A DNA stretch of 55,421 nt from GCA-003244245 sp036494005 (GTDB lineage Bacteria; Actinomycetota; Actinomycetes; Mycobacteriales; Pseudonocardiaceae): positions 1 to 55,421 of the forward strand of contig DASXOV010000194.1 in NCBI GenBank assembly GCA_036494005.1. Reading direction: 5' to 3'. A program made the position numbers and the translations under genes. Of the stretch, positions 34,114 to 42,435 are shown piece by piece. The notes beneath the pieces were generated by a model that was given only the letters and a program-made list of their open reading frames with translations, did not search any database and was not told the DNA's origin. Position 1 is the stretch's first letter, and the number at the start of each line of letters is the position of its first letter.

Positions 34114-34773
34114 GTGCGTCTCGTGATCGCTCGTTGCCAGGTGGACTACGTCGGCCGGTTGACCGCGCACCTGCCGATGGCGCCACGACTGCTGCTGGTG
34201 AAGGCGGACGGGTCGGTGAGTGTGCATGCCGACGACCGCGCGTACAAGCCGCTGAACTGGATGAGCCCGCCGTGCATGCTGGTCGAGCAGCCAGGGCGGT
34301 GGACGGTCACCAACAAGACCGGCGAGCAGTTGATCATCGATATCGACGAGGTGCTGCACGACTCACGTCATGAACTCGGGATGGATCCCGGTCTGGTCAA
34401 GGACGGCGTCGAGGCGCACCTGCAGGCCTTGCTGGCCGAACATGTGACCACCCTGGGAAAGGGATGGACCCTGGTGCGCCGCGAGTTCCCGACTGCGGTC
34501 GGCCCGGTGGACCTGATGTGCCGGGATTCGGACGGTGTCTCGGTCGCGGTGGAGATCAAACGGCGCGGCGAGATCGACGGTGTCGAACAGCTCACCCGAT
34601 ACCTGGAACTGCTCAACCGCGACCCGCTGCTGGCCCCGGTTCGTGGCGTCTTCGCCGCGCAACAGATCAAGCCGCAGGCCCGCACGCTCGCCGAAGATCG
34701 CGGTATCGCCTGCGTGGTGCTCGACTACGACGCCCTGCGCGGCACCGAGTCTGAGGAGTTCCGACTGTTCTGA
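34114..34773 (+). CDS. nucS: mismatch-specific endonuclease NucS/EndoMS
   Basis: A 219-residue nuclease that cuts both strands at mismatches and provides the non-canonical mismatch repair of actinobacteria and archaea, which lack MutS/MutL. The N-terminal dimerisation domain begins MRLVIARCQVDYVGRL. The C-terminal RecB-like nuclease core shows VGPVDLMCRD, VAVEIKRRGEIDGVEQLTRY (catalytic D...E-x-K), and the C-terminal tail (EEFRLF) follows the beta-clamp-binding type. An upstream GTG at 34018 is in frame but lacks conservation. The place after murA matches mycobacterial order. Confidence 0.95.
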   Translation: MRLVIARCQVDYVGRLTAHLPMAPRLLLVKADGSVSVHADDRAYKPLNWMSPPCMLVEQPGRWTVTNKTGEQLIIDIDEVLHDSRHELGMDPGLVKDGVEAHLQALLAEHVTTLGKGWTLVRREFPTAVGPVDLMCRDSDGVSVAVEIKRRGEIDGVEQLTRYLELLNRDPLLAPVRGVFAAQQIKPQARTLAEDRGIACVVLDYDALRGTESEEFRLF

Positions 34774-35271
34774 CGGGATCTCGTACTGGTTCTGTCGGCG
34801 GGCAGGTCAACGCCACAACTATGGAAAGGGAGATCGCATCGGAGGTGATCACCAGGATGCGCCGCCGCGCAAGGTGCCCGCCGGGGTGGACGAGCAGTTC
34901 CAGCGCTACGTCGGCGCCCCGCTGTCGGCGGTGCCGGATCCGTGGGGCCGGACCGACTCCTACGCATCGCACCCATGAGAACCTCGCCGATCAGGACGCC
35001 TACCACGCCAGCGTTTGGCGTTGCGCGATCCGGGCGCGTTGGTGCCCGGCACCCGCTCCTACTACCCGGAGTCCGGTAACTGCCTGCGGGGATGCGAGGG
35101 GGTCCGGTCCGTAAGACGAATCGGACATCCTCGTTGGCTGTTGGTGGTGGCCACCCTCATGTCGGATAGCCTGACCATAACACCAGTTCCCCGGTCAGCC
35201 CTAGTGAGCCCGCAACACGTCATGCTGACGACGGTGCGCTCGGAACTCCTCCGGTAAAGCATTCAACCGCA
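34774..35271. other. intergenic stretch with fragmentary coding traces
   Basis: No intact gene. In the plus frames, pieces look protein-like: KVPAGVDEQFQRYVGAPLSA and DPWGRTDSYAS end at a stop near 34978, then in shifted frames HENLADQDAYHASVW and LRDPGALVPGTRSYYPESG. The consecutive pieces in different frames suggest a gene wrecked by frameshifts. I do not recognise the family. The right half (35100-35270) is less GC-rich. Confidence 0.3.
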
Positions 35272-35590
35272 TTGGCCCAACCCATTGAAGAACCTCGGGT
35301 GCCTATACCGAAGAAGTTTCGCAGTCGCCGCCAGTGGTATACGATAGCTGGTGGCGTCATTGGGCTTATTGCAGCAATCGTAATCATTGCTAACCTTATT
35401 CCGGGCACCGGCCGAGCCGCTGGGAGCAGCGGAACCAAACCTTCGACGGCTAACTCATACAGCCCATCAACTGGTGTCGGCGGAGTGCGGGAAAGGGTCG
35501 GAGATATAGCGAAAGAAACTCAGTCGGACCAGGAACCGATCGACAAGTTGCGCGCGAAAGCGACCGCACCTCCAACCGGCAACGGCCCCG
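35272..35590 (+). pseudogene. N-terminal part of a small membrane protein of atypical composition
   Basis: From a TTG, the frame encodes PIEEPRVPIPKKFRSRRQW, a membrane helix (YTIAGGVIGLIAAIVIIANLI) and a Ser/Thr/Gly-rich segment. Codons such as ATA, GTA, TTT and CTT are common here and rare in neighbours, so this is probably foreign DNA. The frame stays open to 36030, but from about 35590 it only reads the back of a decarboxylase remnant. The layout resembles proteins with an exported DUF4352-type domain whose domain has been lost; that is a guess. Confidence 0.35.
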
Positions 35591-35985
35591 GTCAGCTGAA
35601 ACGGCCCGCCGTAGGCCCCGTCGACGTGCAGCCAGAGATTCTCGGCCTGGCGACCTCGGCCAGTTCGGCGACCGGGTCGACTGCGCCGGTATTGGTGGTC
35701 CCCACCGACGCCACGACACAGCAGGGTCGCAGTCCGCGCCGACGATCTGCCCGCACCATGTCGGCCAGCGCGCCGGGGTCCATGCGCAGCCGTGCGTCGG
35801 TCACCGAACGCCGTCCCGTGCTCCGGGGCGCCGGTCTCCCGCAAAGTGGCGGCCAGGTCCGGGGCGCCGTCCAGGTCGATAGCGGGCGCGTCGGCGCGAC
35901 GGGATATGAAGTCCTCGACGAACGCGAAGGTCGCGCTGCCCATCTCCCGCATCGCGGCTGGATCAGGTTCCAGCGGATACCCCAC
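35591..35985 (-). pseudogene. PLP-dependent decarboxylase remnant
   Basis: On the minus strand the GTG at 35985 begins MGYPLEPDPAAMREMG and FVEDFISRRADAP, typical of group II aromatic amino acid decarboxylases. After GAPEHG the central part is missing. The next frame carries DARLRMDPGALADMV and CCVVASVGTTNTGAVDPVAE, and the first frame resumes with LWLHVDGAYGGPFQLT. The PLP-lysine half is absent. This is an internal deletion plus frameshift plus 3' truncation. Confidence 0.75.
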
Positions 35986-36004
35986 CCCGCGACCGTACCT
36001 CCGG

Positions 36005-36325
36005 CTACTGGTCGTCCTGCCCGGCGATGAGGCCGGTGAGCAGCTCGACTATCTGCTGCTGGCCGGCGGCAGACTGGTCGAGCTTGCCGCGCATCTCGGC
36101 GAAACCCGTGCGCATCTCACCTTCGAGCCGGTCGAAGCGGGCGGCGGTCTGCACGCCGAGCGCGTTGATCGCGGAGCGGTTGGCGTCGACCTTGACGCCG
36201 AGGTCGGCGAGGTCGCGGTCGCGGGCGGCGACGAGATGCCGGGCGGCTGCGGCGTCGGCGGCGACCTCTTCCATCCGAGCCTCCAGCGCGCTGAGCCGGG
36301 CTTCGACGTCGGAAGGGTTCGCCAC
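36005..36325 (-). CDS. small coiled-coil protein
   Basis: A 106-residue protein that is almost entirely heptad-patterned helix (MANPSDVEARLSALEARMEE ... RFDRLEGEMRTGFAEMRGKL). It resembles tail-fibre-like or PAS-linked coiled-coil peptides common in actinobacteria; the function is unknown. It has a GTG start, divergent from the aldehyde dehydrogenase gene, and composition like the chromosome average. Confidence 0.6.
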   Translation of the reverse strand: MANPSDVEARLSALEARMEEVAADAAAARHLVAARDRDLADLGVKVDANRSAINALGVQTAARFDRLEGEMRTGFAEMRGKLDQSAAGQQQIVELLTGLIAGQDDQ

Positions 36326-36469
36326 GGAAGGAGTGTACCGATCCGGCCCGCAACAGGCCCGCGGCCGAGCGACGGCTCATCACCGAGACTGCGGATGAAC
36401 TCCGGGCGTGTCGCCCGGCCATGAACTCGTACCCTGCAGGGACTGACCGGCGTCGAGAGGGAGCGGACC

Positions 36470-37990
36470 ATGGTGCGGGCCGCGGACTACAGCGACCACG
36501 GGACTGAGGGCCAGGTCAGCCCCGAGCGGGGGACCCACTTCGCGTCGACGGATCCGAGGACGGGCGAGGTCGTCGGCCATCACCCGGTGTGCGACGAGGC
36601 GGCGGTGCGGGCGGCGGTCGACCGTGCCCGGCTGGCCGCCGTCTGGTGGGCCGGGATCGGGTTCGCCGAGCGCAGGCGCCGGCTGCTGGCCTGGTGTTCC
36701 CGGCTGACCCGGCGAATCGACGAGCTGGCGGCGGTGATCAGTGCGGAGACCGGCAAGCCGCGCGACGACGCACGGATGGAAGGTGTGCTCGTGGTCGCGC
36801 ACCTGGACTGGGCTGCGCGCCATGCCGAGCGGGTGCTCCGCCGCCGCCGGGTGCATCCCGGCCTGCTGATGATCCAGGAGGCCTCGACGCGGGAGTACCA
36901 GCCGCTGGGCGTGATCGGGGTGATCGGGCCGTGGAACTACCCCGCCCACACGCCGATGGGGTCGATCAGTTACGCGCTGGCCGCCGGCAACGCCGTGGTG
37001 CTCAAGCCCAGCGAGTTCACTCCCGGGGTGGGCCGCGTGCTGGCCGGGAGCCTCGCCGAGGTGGTACCGGAGCAGCCGTTGCTGCAGGTGGTCACCGGTT
37101 TCGCCGAAACCGGGGCCGCGCTGTGCCGCTCCGGCGTCGACAAGGTGTCCTTCACCGGCTCCACCGGCACCGCGAAGCGGGTGATGGCGGCCTGCGCCGA
37201 GACGCTCACCCCGGTGCTGATCGAGTGCGGCGGCAAGGATGCCCTGCTGGTGGATGCCGACGCCGATCTCGACGCGGCGGCCGACGCCGCGGTCTGGGGC
37301 GGCATGGTCAATGCCGGTCAGACCTGCGTGGGCGTCGAGCGGGTGTACGTCGTCGACGCTGTCGCCGCGGAGTTCACCGACCGGGTGGTCGCACTGGCCG
37401 GCACGCTGAGAACCGGCGGCGAGTCCACCGCCGACCTGGGCCCGATCACGATGCCCGGGCAGGTCGAGGTGATCCGGGCGCACATCGCCGACGCGCTGGC
37501 CCGTGGTGGCACCGCGCTGGTGGGTGGCCCGGAGTCGGTGCGGCCGCCCTATGTCGGGCCTGTCGTGCTGGCCGACGTCCCGGACGACTCGATCGCGGTG
37601 ACCGACGAGACCTTCGGCCCGACTCTGACGATGCACCGAGTCACGGACCTGGACGAGGCGGTGGAGCGGGTCAACGCCGGTCGCTACGGCCTGGGCGCCG
37701 CGGTGTTCTCGGCGCGTCGTGGTGAACAGATCGCGGCCCGGCTGCGCTGCGGGATGGTCTCGGTCAATGGTGTGGTCTGTTTCAGTGCGGTGCCCGCCCT
37801 GCCCTTCGGTGGGGTGCGTGACTCCGGGTTCGGACGCATCCACGGTCCCGACGGCCTGCGCGAGTTCAGCCGGGCCAAGGCCGTCACCCGCCGTCGGTTC
37901 CCCCCGGTGGTGAACGTGCTCACCTTCGCCCGGTCCCGGTGGTCGGTACCGCTGCTGATGCGGATCGTCCGCCTGCGCTACGGCCGCTGA
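36470..37990 (+). CDS. aldehyde dehydrogenase family protein
   Basis: A 506-residue NAD(P)+-dependent enzyme that oxidises an aldehyde to an acid. Motifs are GVIGPWNYPAHTPMG (near residue 148), the glycine loop SFTGSTGTAKRVM (near 228), the general base in LIECGGKDALLV (Glu near 250), the catalytic cysteine in VNAGQTCVGVERVYV (near 285), and ETFGPTLTMHRV. The C-terminal tail (VNVLTFARSRWSVPLLMRIV) is hydrophobic/basic and may touch membrane, as in some fatty or terpenoid aldehyde dehydrogenases. A GAGAGGGAG site precedes the ATG. Substrate unknown. Confidence 0.9.
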   Translation: MVRAADYSDHGTEGQVSPERGTHFASTDPRTGEVVGHHPVCDEAAVRAAVDRARLAAVWWAGIGFAERRRRLLAWCSRLTRRIDELAAVISAETGKPRDDARMEGVLVVAHLDWAARHAERVLRRRRVHPGLLMIQEASTREYQPLGVIGVIGPWNYPAHTPMGSISYALAAGNAVVLKPSEFTPGVGRVLAGSLAEVVPEQPLLQVVTGFAETGAALCRSGVDKVSFTGSTGTAKRVMAACAETLTPVLIECGGKDALLVDADADLDAAADAAVWGGMVNAGQTCVGVERVYVVDAVAAEFTDRVVALAGTLRTGGESTADLGPITMPGQVEVIRAHIADALARGGTALVGGPESVRPPYVGPVVLADVPDDSIAVTDETFGPTLTMHRVTDLDEAVERVNAGRYGLGAAVFSARRGEQIAARLRCGMVSVNGVVCFSAVPALPFGGVRDSGFGRIHGPDGLREFSRAKAVTRRRFPPVVNVLTFARSRWSVPLLMRIVRLRYGR

Positions 37991-38097
37991 ACGAGCGAAG
38001 TTGCAGGTGGGGTTCGCCACCCGATCGGGGGTCCGGCCACCCCTGACGTGGCACGATCGGGAGGACCTCATCCTCGACGTCGTGGGAGGCAACGAAG

Positions 38098-39873
38098 ATG
38101 GCTCGGGAGATCACCAGGGTCGGCGTGGTGGGAATGGGCACGATGGGCGCCGGCATCGCCGAGGTGCTCGCCAGGACCGGGCTCGATGTGGTCGCCGTCG
38201 AGGTCGACGAGGCGGGGGTGAAACGGGGCCGGGGCCATCTGGAGCACTCCACCGGGCGTGCCGTGGAGCGCGGCAAGCTCGACGAGTCCGCGCAGCGTCA
38301 GGTACTCGATCGGATCAGCTTCACCACCAAGCTGACCAGCCTGGCCGACGTGGATCTGGTGATCGAGGCGGTGCCCGAGCATCTGGACCTGAAGAGCCGG
38401 ATCTTCAGCGAACTGGACCAGATCGTGGCCGCCGACGTCGTGCTGGCCTCGAACACCTCCAGCCTGTCGATCACCCAGTTGGCGGTGCACACCAAGCGGC
38501 CGGATCGGGTGGTGGGTATGCACTTCTTCAACCCGGCGCCGGTGCTCAAGCTGGTCGAAGTGGTGCGCACCGTGGTCACCGACCCGCAGGTGGTCAGCGA
38601 TGTGACGGCGCTGGCCGAGAAGCTGGGCAAGACCCCGGTGGTGATCGGGGACCGGGCCGGGTTCATCGCCAACGGGTTGCTGTTCGGCTACCTCAACCAC
38701 GCTGCCCGGATGTTCGAGCAGCGTTACGCCACCCGCGAGGATCTCGACGCCGCGATGCGCTTCGGCTGCGGGTATCCGATGGGCCCGCTGGCTCTGCTGG
38801 ACCTCATCGGGCTGGACACCGCCTACGAGATCCTCGACGCGCTGTACCGGCAGTCCCGGGACCGCTTGCACGCCCCGACCCCGTTGCTCAAGCAGATGGT
38901 CACCGCGGGGCTACTCGGCCGGAAGTCGGGCCGGGGCTTCTACACCTATGCGCAGCCGGATTCGTCGAAGGTCGTGCCCGACGCGACCACCCCGCCGCAG
39001 GGCGAGCCGGGTGTGGTGACCCGGCCGATCGGCGCGGTCGGGGTGGTCGGCACCGGAACGATGGCCACCGGCATCGTCGAAGTGGTGGCCAAGGGCGGGC
39101 ACCACGTGATCATCCGCGGTCGCAGCGGCGGCCGGACCGAGGACGCGGTGGCAGCGGTCAAGCGGTCGCTGGACAAGGCTGTCAACCGTGGCAAGCTCGC
39201 CGAGCCCGATCGGGACGCGGTGCTCGGGCGGATCTCCACCACCACGTCGCTGGACGACTTCGCCGACGTCGACCTGGTGATCGAGGCGGTGGCCGAGGAT
39301 CTGGAGGTCAAGCGCGGGATCTTCGCCACCCTCGACGAGGTGTGCAAGCCGGGCGCCATCCTGGCCACCACCACCTCCTCACTGCCGGTGGTCGAGTGCG
39401 CGGCGGCGACCTCCCGTGCCGAGGACGTGGTGGGGCTGCACTTCTTCAACCCCGCGCCGGTGATGAAGCTGGTCGAGGTGGTGCAGACGATCAGCACCAG
39501 AGCCGATGTCGCGGCCACCGCCCGGCAGTTCTCCCGCGCGCTCGGCAAGGTGCCGGTGACCTGCGATGACCGCGCCGGCTTCATCGTCAATGCGTTGCTT
39601 TTCCCCTACCTCAACGACGCCGTGCGCATGGTGGAGGCGCACTACGCCTCGGCGGACGACATCGACACGGCGATGAAGGTCGGCGCCGCCTTGCCGATGG
39701 GCCCCTTCGCGCTGCTCGACGTGGTCGGGCTCGACGTGTCACTTGCCATCCAGCGCAGCCTCTACCAGGAGTTCCGCGAGCCGGGGTTCGCGCCGGCGCC
39801 ACTGTTGGAGCATTTGGTCACCGCCGGGCGGCTGGGCCGTAAGACCGGAAAGGGATTCCGCGAGTACCCGTGA
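38098..39873 (+). CDS. tandem-domain 3-hydroxyacyl-CoA dehydrogenase
   Basis: A 591-residue protein made of two copies of the 3-hydroxybutyryl-CoA dehydrogenase unit, residues 1-285 and 310-591. Each has a Rossmann NAD motif (GVVGMGTMGAGIAEVLA; GVVGTGTMATGIVEVVA), a catalytic GLHFFNPAPVMKL-type segment (MHFFNPAPVLKL in copy 1) and a C-terminal DRAGFI-N-LL dimer helix. It should interconvert 3-hydroxyacyl-CoA and acetoacyl-CoA. In the context of ccr and ecm it can reduce acetoacetyl-CoA towards crotonyl-CoA. In copy 2 the glycine pattern GTGTMATG has Ala where Gly is usual. GGGAGG lies before the ATG. Confidence 0.92.
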   Translation: MAREITRVGVVGMGTMGAGIAEVLARTGLDVVAVEVDEAGVKRGRGHLEHSTGRAVERGKLDESAQRQVLDRISFTTKLTSLADVDLVIEAVPEHLDLKSRIFSELDQIVAADVVLASNTSSLSITQLAVHTKRPDRVVGMHFFNPAPVLKLVEVVRTVVTDPQVVSDVTALAEKLGKTPVVIGDRAGFIANGLLFGYLNHAARMFEQRYATREDLDAAMRFGCGYPMGPLALLDLIGLDTAYEILDALYRQSRDRLHAPTPLLKQMVTAGLLGRKSGRGFYTYAQPDSSKVVPDATTPPQGEPGVVTRPIGAVGVVGTGTMATGIVEVVAKGGHHVIIRGRSGGRTEDAVAAVKRSLDKAVNRGKLAEPDRDAVLGRISTTTSLDDFADVDLVIEAVAEDLEVKRGIFATLDEVCKPGAILATTTSSLPVVECAAATSRAEDVVGLHFFNPAPVMKLVEVVQTISTRADVAATARQFSRALGKVPVTCDDRAGFIVNALLFPYLNDAVRMVEAHYASADDIDTAMKVGAALPMGPFALLDVVGLDVSLAIQRSLYQEFREPGFAPAPLLEHLVTAGRLGRKTGKGFREYP

Positions 39874-40043
39874 CGTCCCGTCGACGAGGCATTGGTCGCA
39901 CACTCCGTGCATCATGATGCGCGCGACGTAGGGTGAGCAGCCCATCGACGATGGTGGGAGTGAAGCTGCGGACCAGCTCCGATGGCTGCTCGATAGTTCA
40001 CAGATTCGAGCAGTGCAGTACCTGATCAGTCCCCGCTGACCTG
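39874..40043. other. gap with no gene
   Basis: No coding pattern or strong hairpin was seen. It probably contains the lost 5' part of the UTRA-only frame that follows; no helix-turn-helix sequence could be read in any frame. Confidence 0.4.
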
Positions 40044-40331
40044 GTGGCCGGGACAGCGATCGCCGAGGCGACGCGAATACGCGGTGGTGCACTCGCGGTG
40101 ATCGAGGATCCGGCCGGACCGATCCGGAGATCGGTGGCGCGGTCGGTGGATGAGTTGACCAGCCGGATGCCGACGCGCCGGGAGAGTGACCAGTTGCAGC
40201 TCTCACCGGGAGTGCCGGTCGTGCGTGTGCTGCGGACGATCTACGACACCGAGGGCGCACCGCTGGAGGTTCAGGATTCGGTCGTTGCGGCAGATCGTCA
40301 TGAGTTCCGGTATGAGGTGGACATGAGGTGA
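40044..40331 (+). pseudogene. GntR/HutC-type regulator reduced to its UTRA domain
   Basis: A 95-residue frame covering only the C-terminal effector-binding UTRA half: DELTSRMPTRRESDQLQLSPG, VPVVRVLRTIYDTEGAPLEV and DSVVAADRHEFRYEVDM. The N-terminal winged helix of GntR proteins (about 70 residues) is absent, so it cannot bind DNA by itself. Its stop overlaps the next start (GTGA), so translation is coupled. It may be a pseudogene or a free-standing ligand-binding domain. Confidence 0.65.
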
Positions 40332-41434
40332 CCGCGAGTGTTGGCGGCCGGATGCTGAGAGTGGGTGCTTGTCTGTCGCTCACGGGTCGTTTCTCACGTT
40401 TCGGTGTCCAGGCTGCTCACGGGCTGGCGGCGTGGCGCGTGTTGGACCGGGGCGCCGAGGTCGTGGTGGAGGATGACGGCAGTGATCCGGCGCGGGTCGA
40501 GCCCTGCCTGCGGGCCGTGGCGGACCGATGCGACCTGCTGCTGGGACCGTATTCGACGCAGCTGATGCGGGTGGCGTCCCAGGTCGCGGTTGACTTGGGC
40601 CTGGTGGTATGGAATCACGGTGGTTCCGGTGACGATGTGGAACGGGCGGCTCCTGGCCACGTCGTATCGGTCTTGACACCGACGAGCCGATACGCTGAGC
40701 CGTTCCTGCGGCATCTGGCGGGACGAGCAACGGCGGCACCGCTATGGCTCGCGGAAGGCCGCGGGAGTTTCGGACGACAGGTCGTGGCCGGTGCCGTGGC
40801 CATGGCCGACGAACTCGGCCTACAGACCGTGCCCATCCCTCTAGACGATCAACTTCCCGTTGACTGCCCGCCGGCGGGGTGGGATCTGTTCTGCGCCGGC
40901 TCCTTCGAGGAGGACGTGGCCAGGATCGAGGCCGCTCGCACACTCGCTGCTACCCCTCGGGTGATCGGAGCTGTCGCGGCCGGCGTCCGTGACTTCAGCC
41001 AGGCGGTGACGAGCGCCGAGGGCGTCTTCGGCATTGCGCAATGGTTCCCAGGGCGAGGTACAGATGTCGAGGTGGGGCCAGCAGAGCGAGACTTCCTGCT
41101 GGCCTACACAGAGCTGACCGGAACGATGCCCGACTATCCCGCTGTGCAGGCTGCGGCCGCAGCCGTGATCGCCACGTACTGCGCCCGAGCCGCGGGCGGT
41201 CTGTCACGGGAGACGCTGTGGGAGGCCGCGACCGGGTTGCGGACGAACACGTTGTACGGCCCCTTCGGAATCGATCCCATCAGTGGAGCACAACGGGACC
41301 ACGAGACTGCCCTGGTGCGCTGGGCAGCGAACGGACTGACATCGGTAAGACCAGCGACAAGCACCCTCCCGTCCGATCAACGACGTGGGGCCGATCGAGC
41401 ATCTGAAGCCAGGCGCGGACCAACCGATTACTGA
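40328..41434 (+). CDS. Leu/Ile/Val-binding-protein-like sensor domain protein
   Basis: A 368-residue type-I periplasmic-binding-protein fold (Peripla_BP_6/AmiC-like): LRVGACLSLTGRFSRFGVQAAHGLAAW, LLLGPYSTQLMRVASQVA, VVWNHGGSGDDVERA, and TMPDYPAVQAAAAAVIA. There is no signal peptide or lipobox, so it should be cytoplasmic. That suits a ligand sensor coupled to the truncated GntR-like frame with which it overlaps. The residues after about 340 are unlike the family and may reflect a frameshift near the 3' end. Confidence 0.7.
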   Translation: MTASVGGRMLRVGACLSLTGRFSRFGVQAAHGLAAWRVLDRGAEVVVEDDGSDPARVEPCLRAVADRCDLLLGPYSTQLMRVASQVAVDLGLVVWNHGGSGDDVERAAPGHVVSVLTPTSRYAEPFLRHLAGRATAAPLWLAEGRGSFGRQVVAGAVAMADELGLQTVPIPLDDQLPVDCPPAGWDLFCAGSFEEDVARIEAARTLAATPRVIGAVAAGVRDFSQAVTSAEGVFGIAQWFPGRGTDVEVGPAERDFLLAYTELTGTMPDYPAVQAAAAAVIATYCARAAGGLSRETLWEAATGLRTNTLYGPFGIDPISGAQRDHETALVRWAANGLTSVRPATSTLPSDQRRGADRASEARRGPTDY

Positions 41435-41492
41435 CGAATACGTTCGCTTCATCGAGTCTGTACTCATCCGCAAGGCCGGAGCTGCTCTGTGA
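41385..41492 (+). pseudogene. short 3' remnant coupled to the RibD-like gene
   Basis: A 35-codon frame giving GPIEHLKPGADQPITDEYV and RFIESVLIRKAGAAL. It ends in TGATG overlapping the next start, the arrangement of a translationally coupled gene pair. The beginning is not recognisable and the family is unknown. It looks like the 3' end of a gene whose body was replaced by the upstream sensor gene. Confidence 0.3.
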
Positions 41493-42166
41493 TGAACTCC
41501 CCGTACGTGCTGCTGTCCTGTGCGGCCTCCCTGGACGGGTTCATCGACGACACCTCCGAGCAGCGGCTGCTGCTGTCGAACGACGAGGACATCGACCGGG
41601 TCGACGCGGTACGTGCCGAGTCGGACGCGATCCTCGTCGGCGCCACTACCATCCGCCGGGACAACCCCCGGCTGCTGGTCCGCTCCGCCGAGCGCAGCCG
41701 GGCTCGCCTCGCCTGCGGCAAGCCCGACCACCCGGTCAAGGTCACCATCAGCGGATCCGGTGATCTGGACCCGCATGCGAACTTCTTCACCGCCGGCGAC
41801 GTGGACAAGCTGGTCTACTCCGCTACGTCCAGCGTGAACAAGGCCACCGCCCGGCTCGCCGGCGTCGCCACCGTCGTGGACGCCGGGGACCCCGTCGATC
41901 TGCACCTGGTGCTCGCCGACCTGCACGATCGCGGTGTGCGCAGGCTCATGGTCGAAGGCGGCGCCAGCCTCCACACCCAGTTCCTGGCCGCCGGCCTGGC
42001 CGACGAGATCCACCTCGTCATCGCCCCCTTCTTCATCGGCGACGCCGCCGCACCCCGCTTCGTCAATCCCGCGTCATTCGTCAACGGACCGGACCGCCGC
42101 ATGCACCTGGCGGAGGCTCGCCAGATCGGTGACTGCGTGCTGCTGCGCTACCTCCCGGCACACTGA
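41489..42166 (+). CDS. RibD C-terminal-domain/DHFR-fold reductase
   Basis: A protein of 224-225 residues with the RibD_C fold: PYVLLSCAASLDGFIDD, SDAILVGATTIRRDNPRLLV, and RRLMVEGGASLHTQFLAAGLADEIHL (shown in part). This domain reduces the ribose side chain of a pyrimidine with NADPH. The deaminase half of RibD is lacking, so the true substrate is open; similar stand-alone proteins are common in actinobacteria. Either the GTG at 41489 or the ATG at 41492 may start it. No riboflavin genes are adjacent. Confidence 0.85.
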   Translation: MMNSPYVLLSCAASLDGFIDDTSEQRLLLSNDEDIDRVDAVRAESDAILVGATTIRRDNPRLLVRSAERSRARLACGKPDHPVKVTISGSGDLDPHANFFTAGDVDKLVYSATSSVNKATARLAGVATVVDAGDPVDLHLVLADLHDRGVRRLMVEGGASLHTQFLAAGLADEIHLVIAPFFIGDAAAPRFVNPASFVNGPDRRMHLAEARQIGDCVLLRYLPAH

Positions 42167-42180
42167 TCCCCCGCCAGTAC

Positions 42181-42405
42181 TCAGCCGCAGCAGCCCCCGC
42201 CACAACACGCCCCGCCCGCAGGGGCGGGCATCGTGGTGCGGCCCGGTCCAGCCGATCCAGCGCCGGACAACGCAACGGTGGACAGGAGCTTGACGGTGTC
42301 GTCGTGGCCGGAAGGGCAGGCCGCAGGCGCTCGGGAAGCGCTCATGGGTCTGCTGACCTCGAAGGTCACCGAGCACTCCCGGCAACGGAACTCGTAGCGG
42401 GGCAC
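42181..42405 (-). CDS. FmdB-type zinc-ribbon protein
   Basis: A 74-residue protein with the FmdB-type zinc ribbon at its N-terminus, MPRYEFRCRECSVTFEV, then a spacing with one further Cys (AACPSGH), and a Gly/Cys tail (ACCGGGCCG). The second knuckle is CPSGH rather than the usual C-x2-C, so metal binding may use His or the tail cysteines. It has a GTG start, six bases from a minus-strand -10 box, and is divergent from the next gene. Confidence 0.8.
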   Translation of the reverse strand: MPRYEFRCRECSVTFEVSRPMSASRAPAACPSGHDDTVKLLSTVALSGAGSAGPGRTTMPAPAGGACCGGGCCG

Positions 42406-42411
42406 GGCCGC

Positions 42412-42427
42412 AGCATACCGCTACTGT
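42412..42427. promoter_or_regulatory. divergent promoter pair with leaderless starts
   Basis: On the minus strand TATGCT (42412-42417) ends six bases before the GTG at 42405. On the plus strand TACTGT (42422-42427) ends eight bases before the GTG at 42436. The two -10 boxes are only four bases apart, so polymerase could not occupy both at once. Confidence 0.45.
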
Positions 42428-42435
42428 GGACTGCC

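Noticed and set aside
38001..39569. A 522-codon plus-strand frame overlapping the hydroxyacyl-CoA dehydrogenase
   Set aside because: Out-of-frame reading of a gene with complete domain matches; Gly/Arg-rich shadow.
41435..41491. Possible FMN riboswitch before the RibD-like gene
   Set aside because: The gap is too short and shows none of the conserved junction sequences; the gene start is instead coupled to an upstream stop.
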